64,000 bases of DNA from Paraescarpia echinospica (lineage: Eukaryota; Annelida; Polychaeta; Sabellida; Siboglinidae): the NCBI GenBank assembly GCA_020002185.1, contig CM034534.1:17731087-17795086 (forward strand), read 5' to 3'. Both the position numbers and the translations under genes were made by a program. Below the pieces are notes generated by a model, which did no database searches, was not told the origin of the DNA, and saw only the letters and a list, made by a program, of their open reading frames with translations. Of this stretch, positions 31,411 through 45,127 are shown in pieces (position 1 is the first letter of the stretch; each line of letters begins with the position of its first letter).

Positions 31411-32138
31411 GAGACAGAGTGAGAGGGGGGAAGATGGCGAGAGGTACGTAGAGAAATAGAGGACGGAAAATGAGACAGACAGACTGGGGAAACATGGAAG
31501 GCGACAGGGAAGAGAAGGATGGAGGGGTAGAGTGAGGTGAAAGACGGAAAGGGAGAGGAGGGGAGGGGACTGTAGGGAACGAAAGAGGAAGGAGATGAGA
31601 AAGGAGATGGAGGGGAAGATACGCTGATGGAGAGTGACAATTAGTTTTATTTCCCTACGACCCCTTGTGGGGTATGAAAAAAGTGTTCTCTCTAAAGTAC
31701 ATTTTAATAGAACACATTGTATTCTTAAGAACATCTAGACTTCTATTATATAAATAATATTTGCTTGATGTAAAACATAATATACAATATATAAAACATT
31801 CAGTGACCTTACTGTGTTAAGTGTTTTCAATAATTTTATAATCAGTAGTGCAAACCAAATAATGTAAAATAAAATAAAATAAACCACATATTACACATGT
31901 ATTGCACAATTTGAACACATTTACATGTAATTATATGACTAATAAATTAACTATAAGCTACAATGTTTCTTCTATGCAATTCACAGTTTTGACAGGGAAT
32001 TTGTTAGATAGATAAACTTTGTCATGATTACATTAACAAATCTGGAAAGATCTGTCAACTGTTTCACATTATGTACATTAAACAACTGGTTTATTTTTAA
32101 ATTATTAGGTCTGTTTCTAAAGTATTTATATATGTATT
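30855..32138. repeat. direct duplication of ~500 bp, each copy ending in GA repeats
   Basis: 30855-31316 and 31621-32138 match over nearly their whole length (for example TTCCCTACGACCCCTTGTGG, AAGTGTTCTCTCTAAAGTAC and TTAGGTCTGTTTCTAAAGTA). Copy 2 carries 60 extra bases (about 31980-32040) absent from copy 1. Both copies pass into (GA)n, so the unit is unique sequence plus microsatellite, offset by about 766 bp. Base differences are few, so the duplication is fairly young and may have been driven by slippage or unequal exchange in the GA tracts. Confidence 0.85.
31315..31620. repeat. GA-rich purine tract
   Basis: Perfect GA/GATA units at 31315-31402, grading into purine-rich sequence up to 31620. 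Confidence 0.95.
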
Positions 32139-33215
<1,077 letters not shown>

Positions 33216-34846
33216 GACAGACAGCGTGCTAGTTGCGACTACATCATAGTCAAGCAACCAGCGGCTACATTACTAAGTTGCGTCGGCTATTCTAATATTA
33301 TACGTGTTAAACTGCATGTAATTAATCAGTCACCCTATAGATACTTGTCTGAACTTGTACAGACAACGAATCGGAGAAACTTGTTTTAGCTAAGTATTTC
33401 TTTTAACTAGTAACTATCACATTATCTAAAGTCAAACGTATGCACACGACGTACCTATACATCACAATAATTAGTTAAAATGCATGCTAGGTATGTAAGT
33501 AGTCTGTAAACACAATTTAACATTATACGACATAACACTCCTACACTCGTCATACTATAGCTGGCATGCCCGAAGTAACGGGCAACAAGAAACAATTTAA
33601 GTTACGCATTATTCTAATAATATCACTATTATTTATAACATATAAACATGAACAAATAACTCACCATATATCTTTGTGGATACGCCCATGATCCCTAGCA
33701 AACTGCGACTGGCGCATAACATAACAATAGCCTATACAACCGCTTGCACGAAACAATTCCACCAGGGTTACATAATATAGTATACTTGTTGTGTTACAGA
33801 TTCTTTGTGGGGTCGTACATGTCAACCGGCTCTAAACACGAACGGATTATATGCCCACGAACATATTATTATTTGTAAGTTAACGACTTCATATTTACTC
33901 CTTTCCAAACATATTTTGTTCGTTTTATTATGCCATTACATTACATCTTCCCACAATTACCACCTTCGTGAATTGCACGAATGACTTGATTTTGACTAAA
34001 GATTTGTTTTGATTTGTTTGCTCTATTTTGTTTTTGTGTTTGTGTTTCAACCCACATGCAATAAATATTAAATTAAATTACTGCCGAATATTCCAAAAAT
34101 CTCAGATTTCATCAGACATAGAAGACTCCGGTAACTTGGGCATGTGTGTCATCTACCAAACGAAAACCCTTTGATCGTAGCTTTCATACAAGCTTTTTGT
34201 GTATTAGAAGATTTGTTTTGTGAAGCGCAATAATCCCGTACTAATAACCTCTGTATGCGCTTTACATTTTACCCCTGGCACACATATTTCTTCTTACACC
34301 TTTATGAGAATTAAATATTACTTAGATGACACAAATATCAAATAAATTTGCGAGCGCGCGTACAAGAAAGTGTTATGCAACGAGGCCATAGAATATTGTG
34401 TTTCCTGTAAACTGTTAAGGATGAAAGCACATTTACGTCATAAAATATGAAAGTGTTTATTGGTGATTTATGCATTATAACATCGCAATATTTTGTATAT
34501 TCATAACATCGTAATGTTAACTCTAATCATGCATACTGCCGGACATGACATCGGAAGACGGGGGAATGTTCACATTTTTAATCCCCTCAAGCGGACTCTT
34601 TGTTTTACGGAGGGTGTCTCGCTACCTAAGCACAGGGCTACTGACATCAGCTCAACATTTTAACAGACCTGAATTCTCCAAACTGGTACAGCAAGATACG
34701 AGCAGAGTACGTAGATAGAACTCATAACTCAGAATTCAGAATCAATTTATTTGACCTATAAATACGATATATATATATAATGTCTAACATAAGTAATATA
34801 TAAGGTCAGGAGACTCCCATTAAGATATATAATATCGCTAGCACAG
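33216..34846. other. no gene recognised
   Basis: About 1.6 kb of AT-rich sequence with no ORF beyond chance, no recognised repeat and no RNA gene. A short TA run lies at 34765-34779. Confidence 0.4.
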
Positions 34847-34951
34847 GAGCCACCCCATAGTTGATGTAGACCGTCAGACTCTTGGGAAGTCTCGGGAGGA
34901 TGGTGGCTTCCCTGAGCCACCCCATAGTTGATGTAGACCGTCAGACTCTTA
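34847..34951. repeat. 37-bp direct repeat, period 67
   Basis: GAGCCACCCCATAGTTGATG followed by TAGACCGTCAGACTCTT occurs at 34847 and again at 34914, with a 30-bp spacer between the units. The copies are identical. Confidence 0.9.
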
Positions 34952-35262
34952 ATTGAGATTACATTCCGACGGCTGGGCGACTGCAACATTATAACAACTT
35001 GATATTGATCGTGTATCCAAGTGGAAGGTACACTTATTAAGATATAGTTTAGAAAGAAGTTATTTTACTTGAAGACGACCATGAAATGTGATTTTGTTTC
35101 AGGAACAAGTTTGGCCCTGCCTGACAGATAACCTCAATCATACGCAATCACGCACGAACGATAGATATGTGACGTAACCTTTTCTTTAATCAGGTATAAT
35201 GCATTCTAGCTGGCGATGAACAATTTCTGCTAAAAGGATTTGATATTGATAATTAATGTTGT

Positions 35263-35832
35263 ATGTTAACATGTTCAAATGCCGCAGTCACTGTGGTCAA
35301 GCTGACCAAAAGAGAATGGAAAAACAAGATGCTCACTGAGAACACCAAGATAACAGTCTACCAGGCCTGTGTGTTGAGCTCCCTCCTCTACGGCAGCGAA
35401 TCGTGGACCACCTACATGTGCCAGCAATGCCAACTCAACACTTTAAGCCACGTGCGGTGCCTCAATCGAATCTTCAGTATCACCTGGCAGGATCATGTCC
35501 TTTACAGCGACATACTGGACCGTGCTAGGATCCCCTGCATTTCCTCACTCCTGAGCCAGAAATGTCTCCGCTCACTGAGCCTGGCGTGGAGGATGGCGGC
35601 TTCCCTAAAGTCATCCTCTGTGGAAAACTCGCTACTGAGTGAAACGAGTGAGACGCCCAACCCTTACATTCAAGGACGTCTGTAAGTGCGACCTGAAGGC
35701 CTGCAACATCAGCTCTGAAGACTAGGAGGCAGAGGCCGAAAATCACACTGATTGGAATCACACTACTTGGCATCAGACTGTATACAGAGGTATTGGATGT
35801 GCTGACGGAAAGATACACTAGCATGCGGCTGA
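35263..35832 (+). mobile_element. LINE 3' coding fragment
   Basis: A 140-codon frame reads KLTKREWKNKMLTENTKITV, YQACVLSSLLYGSESWTTYM, LSHVRCLNRIFSITWQDHVL and RARIPCISSLLSQKCLRSLS, the region after the RT palm in RTE/I-group LINEs (L-L-Y-G-S-E-x-W and I-T-W-Q-D are diagnostic). After a frameshift near 35660 it continues TFKDVCKCDLKACN and W-x-x-A-E-x-x-x-x-W to about 35790. The 5' end is truncated. It abuts the CACGTG-rich arrays. Confidence 0.8.
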
Positions 35833-36158
35833 GCCCCAGTTCCACACGTGAACGAACTCGTTAATTCACGTGATTACTCCTTCTCCTAGAACCGTACCAG
35901 TTCCCCCAGTTCCACACGTGAATGAACCCGTGAATTCACGTGAATAATCGTTCCACTAGAAACGTACCAGTTTCACACGTGAATTAACCCGTGAATTCAC
36001 GTGATTACTCGTTCCCCTGGAACCGCACCAGTTTCCCCAGTTTCAAACGTAATTAACCCTTGAATTCACGTGATTACTCGTTCCCCTGGAACCGTACCAG
36101 TTTCACACGTGAATGAACCCGTGAATTCACGTGATTACTCGTTCCCCTAGAACCGTAC
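35833..36158 (+). repeat. ~70-bp CACGTG-rich tandem array, left arm
   Basis: About five units of the type GTTTCACACGTGAATTAACC, CGTGAATTCACGTGATTACT, CGTTCCCCTGGAACCGTACC. Each unit has two CACGTG palindromes as a nested inverted repeat (CACGTGAATT...AATTCACGTG). The array breaks off within CCGTAC where the LINE was inserted and resumes at 39140. Confidence 0.9.
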
Positions 36159-36175
36159 AGCGTGAGAGGCCCACC

Positions 36176-37590
36176 ATGGGCCAGGAAAATTGTAACAATC
36201 AAGCCCACAAAGGGCGAGGAGGAAATACACTAAGAACGACAAAACAGAAAACTAATGTAAACAACAACACCAGCGGCACCTACAATAGACAGCCAGTCAA
36301 CACCTCCCAGAAGAAGCACCCAATCAAGAACGGCTTCCACCATGAGGGGCAGCCAGTCCACAAAACTAGCAAAAAAGTAGGAGTGGAGATGGGAGTGGAT
36401 AGCACCAGCACTAGTATGTATATAAACACTTACAACAAAAATCTGCACAAAATTGGTGAAGGGGATAAAAAGAAATAGGGAGCACAGACCATATTACTGT
36501 AAATAAACTCAAAGCCATATCTGTAAATGCCAGATGCCTCTTAAACAAGTTGGATGAAATGCAGTATGTTGCAAATGAGGAGAACCCAGACTTGAGACGT
36601 GTAACCGAAACGTGGTCTCACAAAGATGTATCTGACGCAGAGCTTAACCTCGAGGGATACAGTTCGATCAGAAATGATAGAGAGGAAAAGAAAGGAGGAG
36701 GCTGTATTATATATGTAAGAAACAATATAAACTATGTCAAATGTGAGGAGCTTACACAAACACACAACACGGAATCAGTATGGTGTCGCTTAACAACAAC
36801 AACATATTCCCTACTTGTAGGAGTATGCTACCACAGCACATCTGCTGATCTTGACAGCGAACTAGCTCTACATAAATTATTACGCACAGCATGCGCAACG
36901 AGCAACAACATTGTAATATTTGGAGATTTCAACCACAGAACCATTGACTGGAGTAGGATGCAGGCAGGAGCCGAGGGGATACGTTTCATAGAACTCACCC
37001 AAGATATGTTGCTAACCCAACATGTATGCGATGCTACTAGGGGTGAGAATATATTGGATCTTGTACTATCCTCTGAACCAAATATGGTTGAGCAAGTTAG
37101 GGAAAGTGAACCCTTCAGTGACCACAACATTGTGATATGTGGTATTATCATGTCTATACACACAAGAGAGTGGAGAGAAACTTATTACGACTACAAGAGG
37201 GCAAACTATGATGGAATGAAATAATGTTTAGAGAATTATGACTGGAATCAGGCATTCCAGGATACTGGTGTACACACAAAATGGGACATCTTTAAAAGAG
37301 TCGTTAATTCAGCAATGAAAAGTTTTATCCCCGTGTCAACAAGGAGACGAAAGACCAAACCGAGATGGATGACTAAACGAGCAGAAATGGCAAGACGGAA
37401 GAAATACCACATGTGGAAGAAATACAGAGAAACAGGAGAATATCATATGTACGAGGCATACAAACGTCAATTAAACAAAGCCCGGAATGAAGTGGTTAAG
37501 GCTAAACGAAATTTTGAGAAAAGACTTGCCGACAACATAACAAAGACCCGAAGTCTTTTTATTCATATACTAGGACGAAAACTAAGATAA
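36176..37590 (+). pseudogene. LINE endonuclease region
   Basis: The frame from ATG 36176 (MGQENCNNQAHKGRGG) is a basic, asparagine-rich extension ending in a TAG at 36476-36478, most likely from a small indel in the A-rich run just before it. The AP-endonuclease follows: AISVNARCLLNKLDEM (N motif, about 36515), RRVTETWSHKD (E motif, 36595), GGGCIIYVRNNINYV, NIVIFGDFNHRTIDW (D-x-N motif, 36908-36952), NILDLVLSS and EPFSDHNIVICG (36108-region S-D-H, 37108-37143). All metal and catalytic positions of the nuclease are present. A TAA at 37222-37224 interrupts the linker, which resumes as WNQAFQDTGVHTKWDIFKRV and a lysine/arginine-rich helix to 37588. Confidence 0.8.
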
Positions 37591-39112
37591 AAGACACTGT
37601 CGGCCCCTGTTTTGATAGCAATGGGGATGTGATCATAGACTCGGTCGAGACAGCAAATATACTAAACGACTACTTCGCCTCAGTGTTCACTGACGAGGTA
37701 ACAAAAAATCTTCCCGACGCTGTGAACTTTTTCACCAAGACAATTGAGGAGTCACTCCAGCACATTGAGATAACTACAGCAGTAGTACTGGAAAAGCTGT
37801 TGCAACTTAAACCATACAAAACTCCTGGAATAGACGACTTAAACTCGATAATGCTCCGAGAAGTGGCCACGGCCAATGCACCACTGCTAAGCGAAATCTT
37901 CGCAGACAGCATGGAAACGGGAGAAGTTCCACTAGACTGGACAAGTGCAAATGTTACCCCCATATATAAGAAAGGTATCAAATCACAACCCAGTAACTAC
38001 AGAGCCGTAAGTCTAACATCACAGATATCTAAAGTAATGGAAGCCATCATCAAGGATGAAATCATTGGCCATCTTCAAAATCATGTTTTGATTAAACCGT
38101 CGCAACATGGTTTTTGGAAGGGACGTTCATGCCTGACGAACCTTTTAGTGTACCTGGATAAGGTTACATCCTATATCGATAAAGGGCTTCCAGTGGACTC
38201 TATTTATATAGATTTCAGTAAAGCTTTCGATCGAGTCCCACACTGCAGGCTGGCGACGAAACTAAATGCACATGGGATAGAAGGAGCGGTTAATAGATGG
38301 ATATCGCAGTGGCTGACGGACAGAGTACAGCGTGTCATTATAAATGGGTTCAGTTCAGGGTGGTCACCTGTTAAGAGTGGTGTCCCCCAAGCGTCTGTTC
38401 TGGGTCCAATTTTATTTGTAATATATATTAATGACATAGACGAAGAAGTGTGCAACCATCTCCTAAAATTTGCTGATTACACAAAACACTTAATGTAACG
38501 GAGCAATGTATTAAGGCATCAAATAAGGCTAATGCGATGCTAGGCACGATTAACAGAGCTATCAAATATAAGACCAAAGAAGTAGTTGTAAAAATATACA
38601 AGTCCTTAGTAAGACCTCACCTAGACTACTGCATTCAGGCATGGCGCCCATTCAAACAAAAATATATAGACTTATTAGAAAAGGTGCAACGTAGGGCGAC
38701 CAGGATGATTTCAGATTTAAGTCACTTAGATTACCAAAGACGGTTAAGAGTGCTAAATATCACGACTCTGGAGACTAGACGACTGCTTGCTAATTTATTG
38801 GAAGTTTATAAAATATTCAACGGGTTAGAGAGTATTCTTCCTGCAGATTTCTTTGTTATGGAAAATAAACAGACCAAAACAAGAGGGCACCCTTTCAAAA
38901 TAACCAAAGTGCATTCAAGATTAGATATACGCATGTACTCCTTTATTCAAAGGATAGTTAACGACTGGAATAGACTTCCGGAACCAGCAGTGATGTCCAA
39001 AAACATCAACCAGTTCAAGGGACACATTGACAAATATTTACGCAATAGGGCGGAGGATTACACGAGTCAACGTTTGACTCCCTTCCTCGTCAACTCCTTG
39101 ACTACTACGTAG
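37591..39112 (+). pseudogene. LINE reverse transcriptase with altered catalytic box and internal deletion
   Basis: The frame 37629-38498 carries RT blocks: LQLKPYKTPGIDDLNSIML, NYRAVSLTSQISKVMEAI, HGFWKGRSCLTNLLVYLDKV, DSIYIDFSKAFDRVPHCRL, GVPQASVLGPILFVIYINDI and FADYTKHL. The catalytic second aspartate of F-A-D-D is a tyrosine here (FADY). Directly after it about 70 codons are missing compared with the LINE at 11.2-13.6 kb, and the frame shifts; it resumes as VTEQCIKASNKANAMLG and runs through KIYKSLVRPHLDYCIQAWRP, ENKQTKTRGHPFKI and DWNRLPEPAVMSK to the stop at 39110-39112. The enzyme is therefore dead. Confidence 0.85.
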
Positions 39113-39139
39113 AAGAGGAGGATTCAAGGTAAATTCAAG

Positions 39140-39410
39140 GTACCACTTTCCCCAGTTTCACACGTGAATTAACCCGTGAATTCACGTGATTACTCGTTCC
39201 CCTGGAACCTTACCAGTTTCCCCAGTTTCAAACGTGAATTAACCCGTGAATTCACGTGATTACTCGTTCCCCTGGAACCGTACCAGTTTCCCCAGTTTCA
39301 CACGTTAATTAACCCATGAATTCACGTGATTACTCGTACCCCTGGAACCGTACCAGTTTCCCAAGTTTCACACGCGAATTAACCCGTGAATTCACGTGAA
39401 GATACGTACC
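39140..39410 (+). repeat. ~70-bp CACGTG-rich array, continuation of left arm
   Basis: Four more units in the same orientation as 35833-36158, continuing the interrupted GTACC.. TTTCCCCAG phase. The last unit diverges at 39400 into a different repeat. Confidence 0.9.
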
Positions 39411-39589
39411 GGTGGAGCCGTACCAGTTCTGAACCAGTACGACACGTGTCAAACTGGTTCAAAACTCGTGAAAATAGGCAGAACACGTGTAGTCACATGA
39501 ATATACGTGAATGCACGTACTGGTGGAGCCGTACCAGTTATGAACCAGTATGACACGTGACAAACTGGTTCAAAACTGGTTCCTTGTTT
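39411..39589. repeat. ~118-bp spacer repeat between array arms
   Basis: GGTGGAGCCGTACCAGTTCT, GAACCAGTACGACACGTG and CAAACTGGTTCAAAACT occur at about 39411 and again at 39529 with slight changes. The block is itself partly palindromic and joins the direct array to the inverted one. Confidence 0.7.
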
Positions 39590-39895
39590 ACTGGACGGTG
39601 TATTCACATGAATTCAAGTGTTCATTCAGGTGTGAAACTGGGAAAACTGGTACGATTCTAGGGGAACGCGTAATCACGTGAATTGACGGGTTCATTCATG
39701 TGTGAAAGTGAGGACACTGGTACGGTTCTAGCGGAACACGTATTCACGTGAATTAACGTGTTCAGTCACGAGTAGAACTGGGGAAACTGGTGCGGTTCTA
39801 GTGGAACGAGTAATCACATGAATTCACGGGTTCATTCACGTGTGGAACTGTGGAAACTGGTACGGTTCTAGGGGAAAGAGTATTCATGTGGATTC
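39590..39895 (-). repeat. ~70-bp CACGTG-rich array, inverted arm
   Basis: About four units that are the reverse complement of the left arm, reading GGAAACTGGTACGGTTCTAG, GGGAACGAGTAATCACGTGA, ATTCACGGGTTCATTCACGT. Together with 35833-36158 and 39140-39410 they form a large foldback structure. Confidence 0.9.
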
Positions 39896-42800
39896 AGGCG
39901 TGACTTAAGCGGCAGCCGAGGCTACGTTGATGGGCGTGGAGATCAACAGTTCACCAGATCAGCAATAATCGACAAATGGGCTAATTAGGTATTGGTCGAA
40001 TAATTTATTAGTCACGATTATGTGCAATTTTGTCCATGTCTCAGTTTCCACTCTTTATTGTAAAACCGTATTTTTTTTTGGTCAAAATTTATATTCCTTT
40101 CATTATAAGCAATACGTTTGATTTGTTACGCTATATACATTGCATACGGTTATGTGCGTTGAACACACAGACCACTTCTCATAAACCAAGGTTAATATCC
40201 AAGAAACCTAGATATATCGTTTTGACAATAAACCTACAATAATTTATAATGTTTTGGAATAAACTAAAATCGTAATGTATATATAATATATATATATATA
40301 TATAATATTGTGTTGCCATTTAAGTAACTATACAAAATGTACCGACATTCATCACATTTTGTTGATAACTAATACTATACCTTGAACATACACATACATA
40401 CTTGGTAAATATGCAGAAAAATTAAATAAAGTTGTTTCAAATGTTTTATTAATATAGATACCTATGTGATCAAATTATATATTTTAATTGGGGTACTGCC
40501 AATTACTGTGACCATAATTATATTCGCAAGCATTTATTTACCCACTAAGAACGCGAGCAATACCGTCTTTATGATTAAATCATGGACAATCTAATTAAAT
40601 GACTGCCTCCACTGCATTTCTCACGTTCGTATAAGGCGTTCCATAGCTCTGGTTGAGAGGAACACGGGCACTCTGGCACTTTTACAACAGTTACTGTTTG
40701 CATCGACGTGTGTCATTTACAACCGTCTTCCTTTCTGGGCTTATCCAGCGCGTGACTGTCCCCGTTCATTGCCATAGCATGTGATAGTTTAGGGTAATTA
40801 GTTAATTGATTTAATTTGGATTTGTGCATTAGTGCCGGCTGCAGAGGGTTACGCTCAGCGACCCATAATGCATTCCTAGCGACTGTGGCACGCAGTGTCC
40901 AGCTTGTAAATGTACACGTTAAAATTAACTGATGTGGATAAACCACAGCGTTTATTTGTGAAACAATAACTGAATTGATAATAGCCGTGATATAATATAA
41001 TGAATGATTTTGGATATTACAATAATGTTAGAGAAAAACCTCACGTGCAAAACTATTTACACCAAAAGTAATAGGACAGGGTACCGCAAGCTTTGTTTAT
41101 ATGTGGGCCAAATTTTGTCGCAAAACAACCGTCATACGATATCGAAGCTGTTCACGATGTTCTAATTTTAGTTGTTTCCAGCACTCCACAACGTTCTGTT
41201 AACAGACTAGTCTGTATATATCGGTGTTTGTTTTTTAACACTGTACCAATTACCAAAACCATTGGTTCTTAACATCAAACTTCTTGTGCGTTATATTTCT
41301 TGTGACCCGTTCTTGAATATATATTGTAGCGTACAGACCTTCAAGCCGTTCGCAAATCGGATCATGTCTTAGAGGGTTACACGAGTATAAAAGCTGACAC
41401 CCAAAAGCAACCAGAACGTCGTTGACTATTTGACTTTACCACATCGAACACACGTTTTACTGATGAATTTGTTTCCATATTATAATATTTTCTTAACTGT
41501 GTTGCGTGGAACACGTGTTGCATGTATATATTGTATACTTAGAGAGCATTGTCACTTATCATTTATCTTTAATTCTGGTTGGATTTAGTCTATGAATTTG
41601 ATTCATGGCAATAAATCAAGAACATTTTGGCATTCAATATTTCATTTACAGCTATCGATACATTTCAAAAGTGTAAAAATAAGCAATATTTTTTCAATTA
41701 CTTAACATGCCTACTTATATCATATTCAAGTTTGATCTTGCTGAAGCAAATATGTCTGTTGTATCAACCACGTATCCACCTAGCATATTTTCGTCACGGA
41801 CGTGACGTTGTTTGTGAATGCGACTCATGGGTTGGTATGTCACACTATATACACCCCATGCCATCACTTATGTGCTTTGCATAAAAGTACATGCCCTGGC
41901 TTACGAATGTTATAATTGACTTTTAAAAAGGATTAAGCTTAGTTAATGTGTGACCGAGAGAGTCAAGACACCTATCAATAAATGTATAAATGCCAAAAAT
42001 TAACATTATTAAAAAATTTCAAGACAATTTCCAACAAATAATTACCAAGCGAGTACATGTATGGATACGACGACGTAATATAAGATTACTCCCATATTTA
42101 CAAGATTATTTGTGCGTTTAACGTTGAAAATTACACAATTAACCGTCACGGACGTTCCGATTTATGATCTTTTTCTAAGACCACGCAGTAAACATAATTA
42201 TTCCGTCAGTCACATAGCCTAATATAGTCTAACTGTTTTTTTTATATATAATGATACGAATGCGTTTGCTAGCCAAAAAACTACATGCCCCTAATTATTT
42301 AGGCTACATTACGTTCATATGTGTATGCGTCAACCATTAGATTCTATAGCGAAATGGAAGAAGACTATGACGACTTCCAATTTTATTGAACTATTTAACG
42401 TTGCCTAGCAACCTGCATTAGTTCCACCAAGTAGAACAACGACCTTCTTGCGCAACAATAATACGCACACAACAAAAACATAAATCCAAGATAAAGGTGT
42501 ATACGCATTTAACGAAGAAAGTTTGACGTCATGGACGTTCTGCATTTATAGATGTTGTCAACCTGTCAATCCCTGCGTGCAAACTCAAATTCAAAAACTG
42601 GTTGTGGGCCGCACTGATCTCATCCCGTAGACCTTCATCCAGTATGCACCGGGCGCGGTTGCGTCCTCCAGTCACGCGCGGTACAGAATCCAAGGCACGA
42701 AGATCTCATCGACGGCAGTGTCGTCGATGTCCTCGGTTGATGGCCAGTTGAATACGTTTAGTTTTCCACCGACTGGATGCGGGTACCTCACCCGTACCTT

Positions 42801-45111
42801 GCCAACTAATGCTTTATGTGATCTGGCGTTGCAATTTGCGGACATGTAACATGGCGGAACGTCCGTAACGACGTTTTTGGGACACGTCGCATGCTCTTAT
42901 AAGAATGGACATAAAACTGCAATAAGATTTATGTGTGAAATTGACTAAAAGCATGAATGGTCTACATTTTAGGACTTGTGTAATACAGATACGACATAAT
43001 TTTGTATTGTTTTTTTAAATTGGAAATACGCATAGTCACAGATGTTCCACAACAAGGGAAAATTTCACACATCCAAAAGATTCACAAATATATGAAAGAA
43101 TATATTCAACTTTTGTAGAGGAATATATTATGGCAATATACAAAAAAGAATACTGGACTCTTTGTAATTCGAACAAATATATTTATTATGACACATTCCC
43201 TGAACTTTTACCAAAAAGAACACACGTTTTTAAGTATATGTAATGTTTAAAAAAATCAAAAAAATTGTTGTATTGATATAAAGTATTATATATGTCCACA
43301 AACTACAAAACTTCAGCAAGACAAAGGAAATGTCAAGATACATCCGCCGTGGATTGGGTTCAAACTATGGGCCATGGAATGCAATCTCGTCCGTTTTATG
43401 CAATTGGTACAATGTTAAACAAACTCACCCATGTATTGGTTTTAAACCCTACCGAATGAAAACAAAAGGTTCATTAGAAAGAGGTGCATCAACAACCCAA
43501 TAACTATGATCACCACAAATAAACTTTTCAAATTATAGATTGTTTTCACGAAAAACGGCAACTTGGTACTTTTCATCCGACGTGAAAAATTGTAACAACC
43601 AAATTTATATAAATTTGTCAAAAATATGATTTCCATGTACACGTCACCACCCTTAAGTGTATCCACCCTTTCTCCACAAAATGTTCCAAAATGACAGTCG
43701 ATAGGTGGGGTCTCTTATCGGTGACCAATCGTGTTAAGCGTGGCTTATTTATGTCTTTATATTTGGAATTGTATAAATCATACATACAAATATAAACAAT
43801 CCGTAAAACAATTGACAAAATGAAATACAATTCCAGGTTGACAGCGGAGCCAATTAAGGCTGTAACCAGTTTGTTTTAATTATTCCAATATAAGATGATA
43901 ATGATTACGTAAACTAGTCGCCGTCATCCCCAAAATAACTATTATTAACGTGAGACCTTCAACGTCCAAGTAACAGTGATAATTACAAAATGCTTGCGAG
44001 GTTGGATATGTTTGCTATTCCTCGTACGCCTGCAAAGTCGTCCATATATTTCTATTACCAAAATCTGAATGGGGTGAACCGTCATCTTTCCTACCAGAAC
44101 ACCCTTGTTTGAGACGTATCAGTTCCATCAGAAGACAACATTTGAATGAGACAAGAAAAACAAGTAGAGTGATAGCAGAACATGTAGATTGCACTATGTC
44201 ATTTGATAATTGTTTGTGTAGTACCTCGATGAGAGTATGATTTGTTCTGCTTTATCTCATCGTGTATGTGATTTAATTCCTGTTGGTACAATTATTAAAT
44301 GACCTTTACCAACTACATCCACTCTTGTTTAATTTGTATAGCAAACGAGCTCAGGGTTCTGCCATTGAGCATCAGCAGGGTATAAATGCAAATCCGTGGA
44401 CGCATTAAACATATTTTTGATTTGATCACAATAAACATATCGTATATGAGCCACGAGTTATTATTCATTACAATTATAATTAAGATATTCAGGCTTTACA
44501 CTTCCTGCATGCCATGCATTATTACTCTTCCTGTGGAAAATATGCCTCGACGAATGTTTACATAGCTGTCAGTTAAGTACAAATAAGTTACACTGTTAGT
44601 AATCCCATAGCCTATTTACTGTTTAATGTCGCTCATATGACCAGCCAGCGAATTATGTTTTCCCAAACGGTATATCCATCGGTCCGCCCATCTTGCATAT
44701 AACTCCGCCCATTTTGTCACAGTCGTCTCGCAAGAATATTATATCTACGCATGCGTGAAAACTTGCGATTTAGCTATTCATAGACTGTAGTATTATTTGT
44801 GTTTTAAAAGACATAAAACACTGAAAGAAGTTTATACATTGCATTAGGACATGAACGTTTTATGTACAAACAGCCTTATGACTGCTGCAATGTTTAATTG
44901 CCTACATGAAATAATTCCTCTTACATATTAAAATGATAGTGTTATATTAATGTATCGTCTAACATTCTGATGCTATAGAAAGTCTGTGAAATGAAGGAAG
45001 TAACAAGGAATCACAACTTGAAACTATTCCAATAAGGTGCACATATAAATATTAGAACCGAAACCTTTTCAGTCAGAGTCACACAAGTATAGAATAATTC
45101 ACCCGAACAAG
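39896..45111. other. 5.2 kb without recognised gene
   Basis: No coding frame of note, no splice-supported exon and no RNA gene recognised. It holds a TA tract at 40278-40306, a T-run at 40070-40078, and a recurring GTCACGGACGT motif (41794, 42143, a variant at 42526, and inverted at 42858) that may mark an old repeat family. A GC-richer block is found at 42600-42870. Confidence 0.4.
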
Positions 45112-45127
45112 TGGTAACTGCACCTAC

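Larger units (their letters stand above)
36159..39139 (+). mobile_element. CR1-like LINE inserted in the repeat array, near full length
   Basis: The element lies between two halves of the 70-bp array, with GTAC at both edges (36155-36158 and 39140-39143), so both ends are defined. It starts AGCGTGAGAGGCCCACCATG and ends with a repeated ATTCAAGGTA, the short tandem tail typical of CR1 elements. It encodes an N-terminal extension (ATG 36176), AP endonuclease, reverse transcriptase and thumb. About 210 bp are deleted right after the RT catalytic box. Frameshifts lie near 36470 and 37555, and there is a stop at 37222. The orientation matches the left array arm. Confidence 0.9.
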
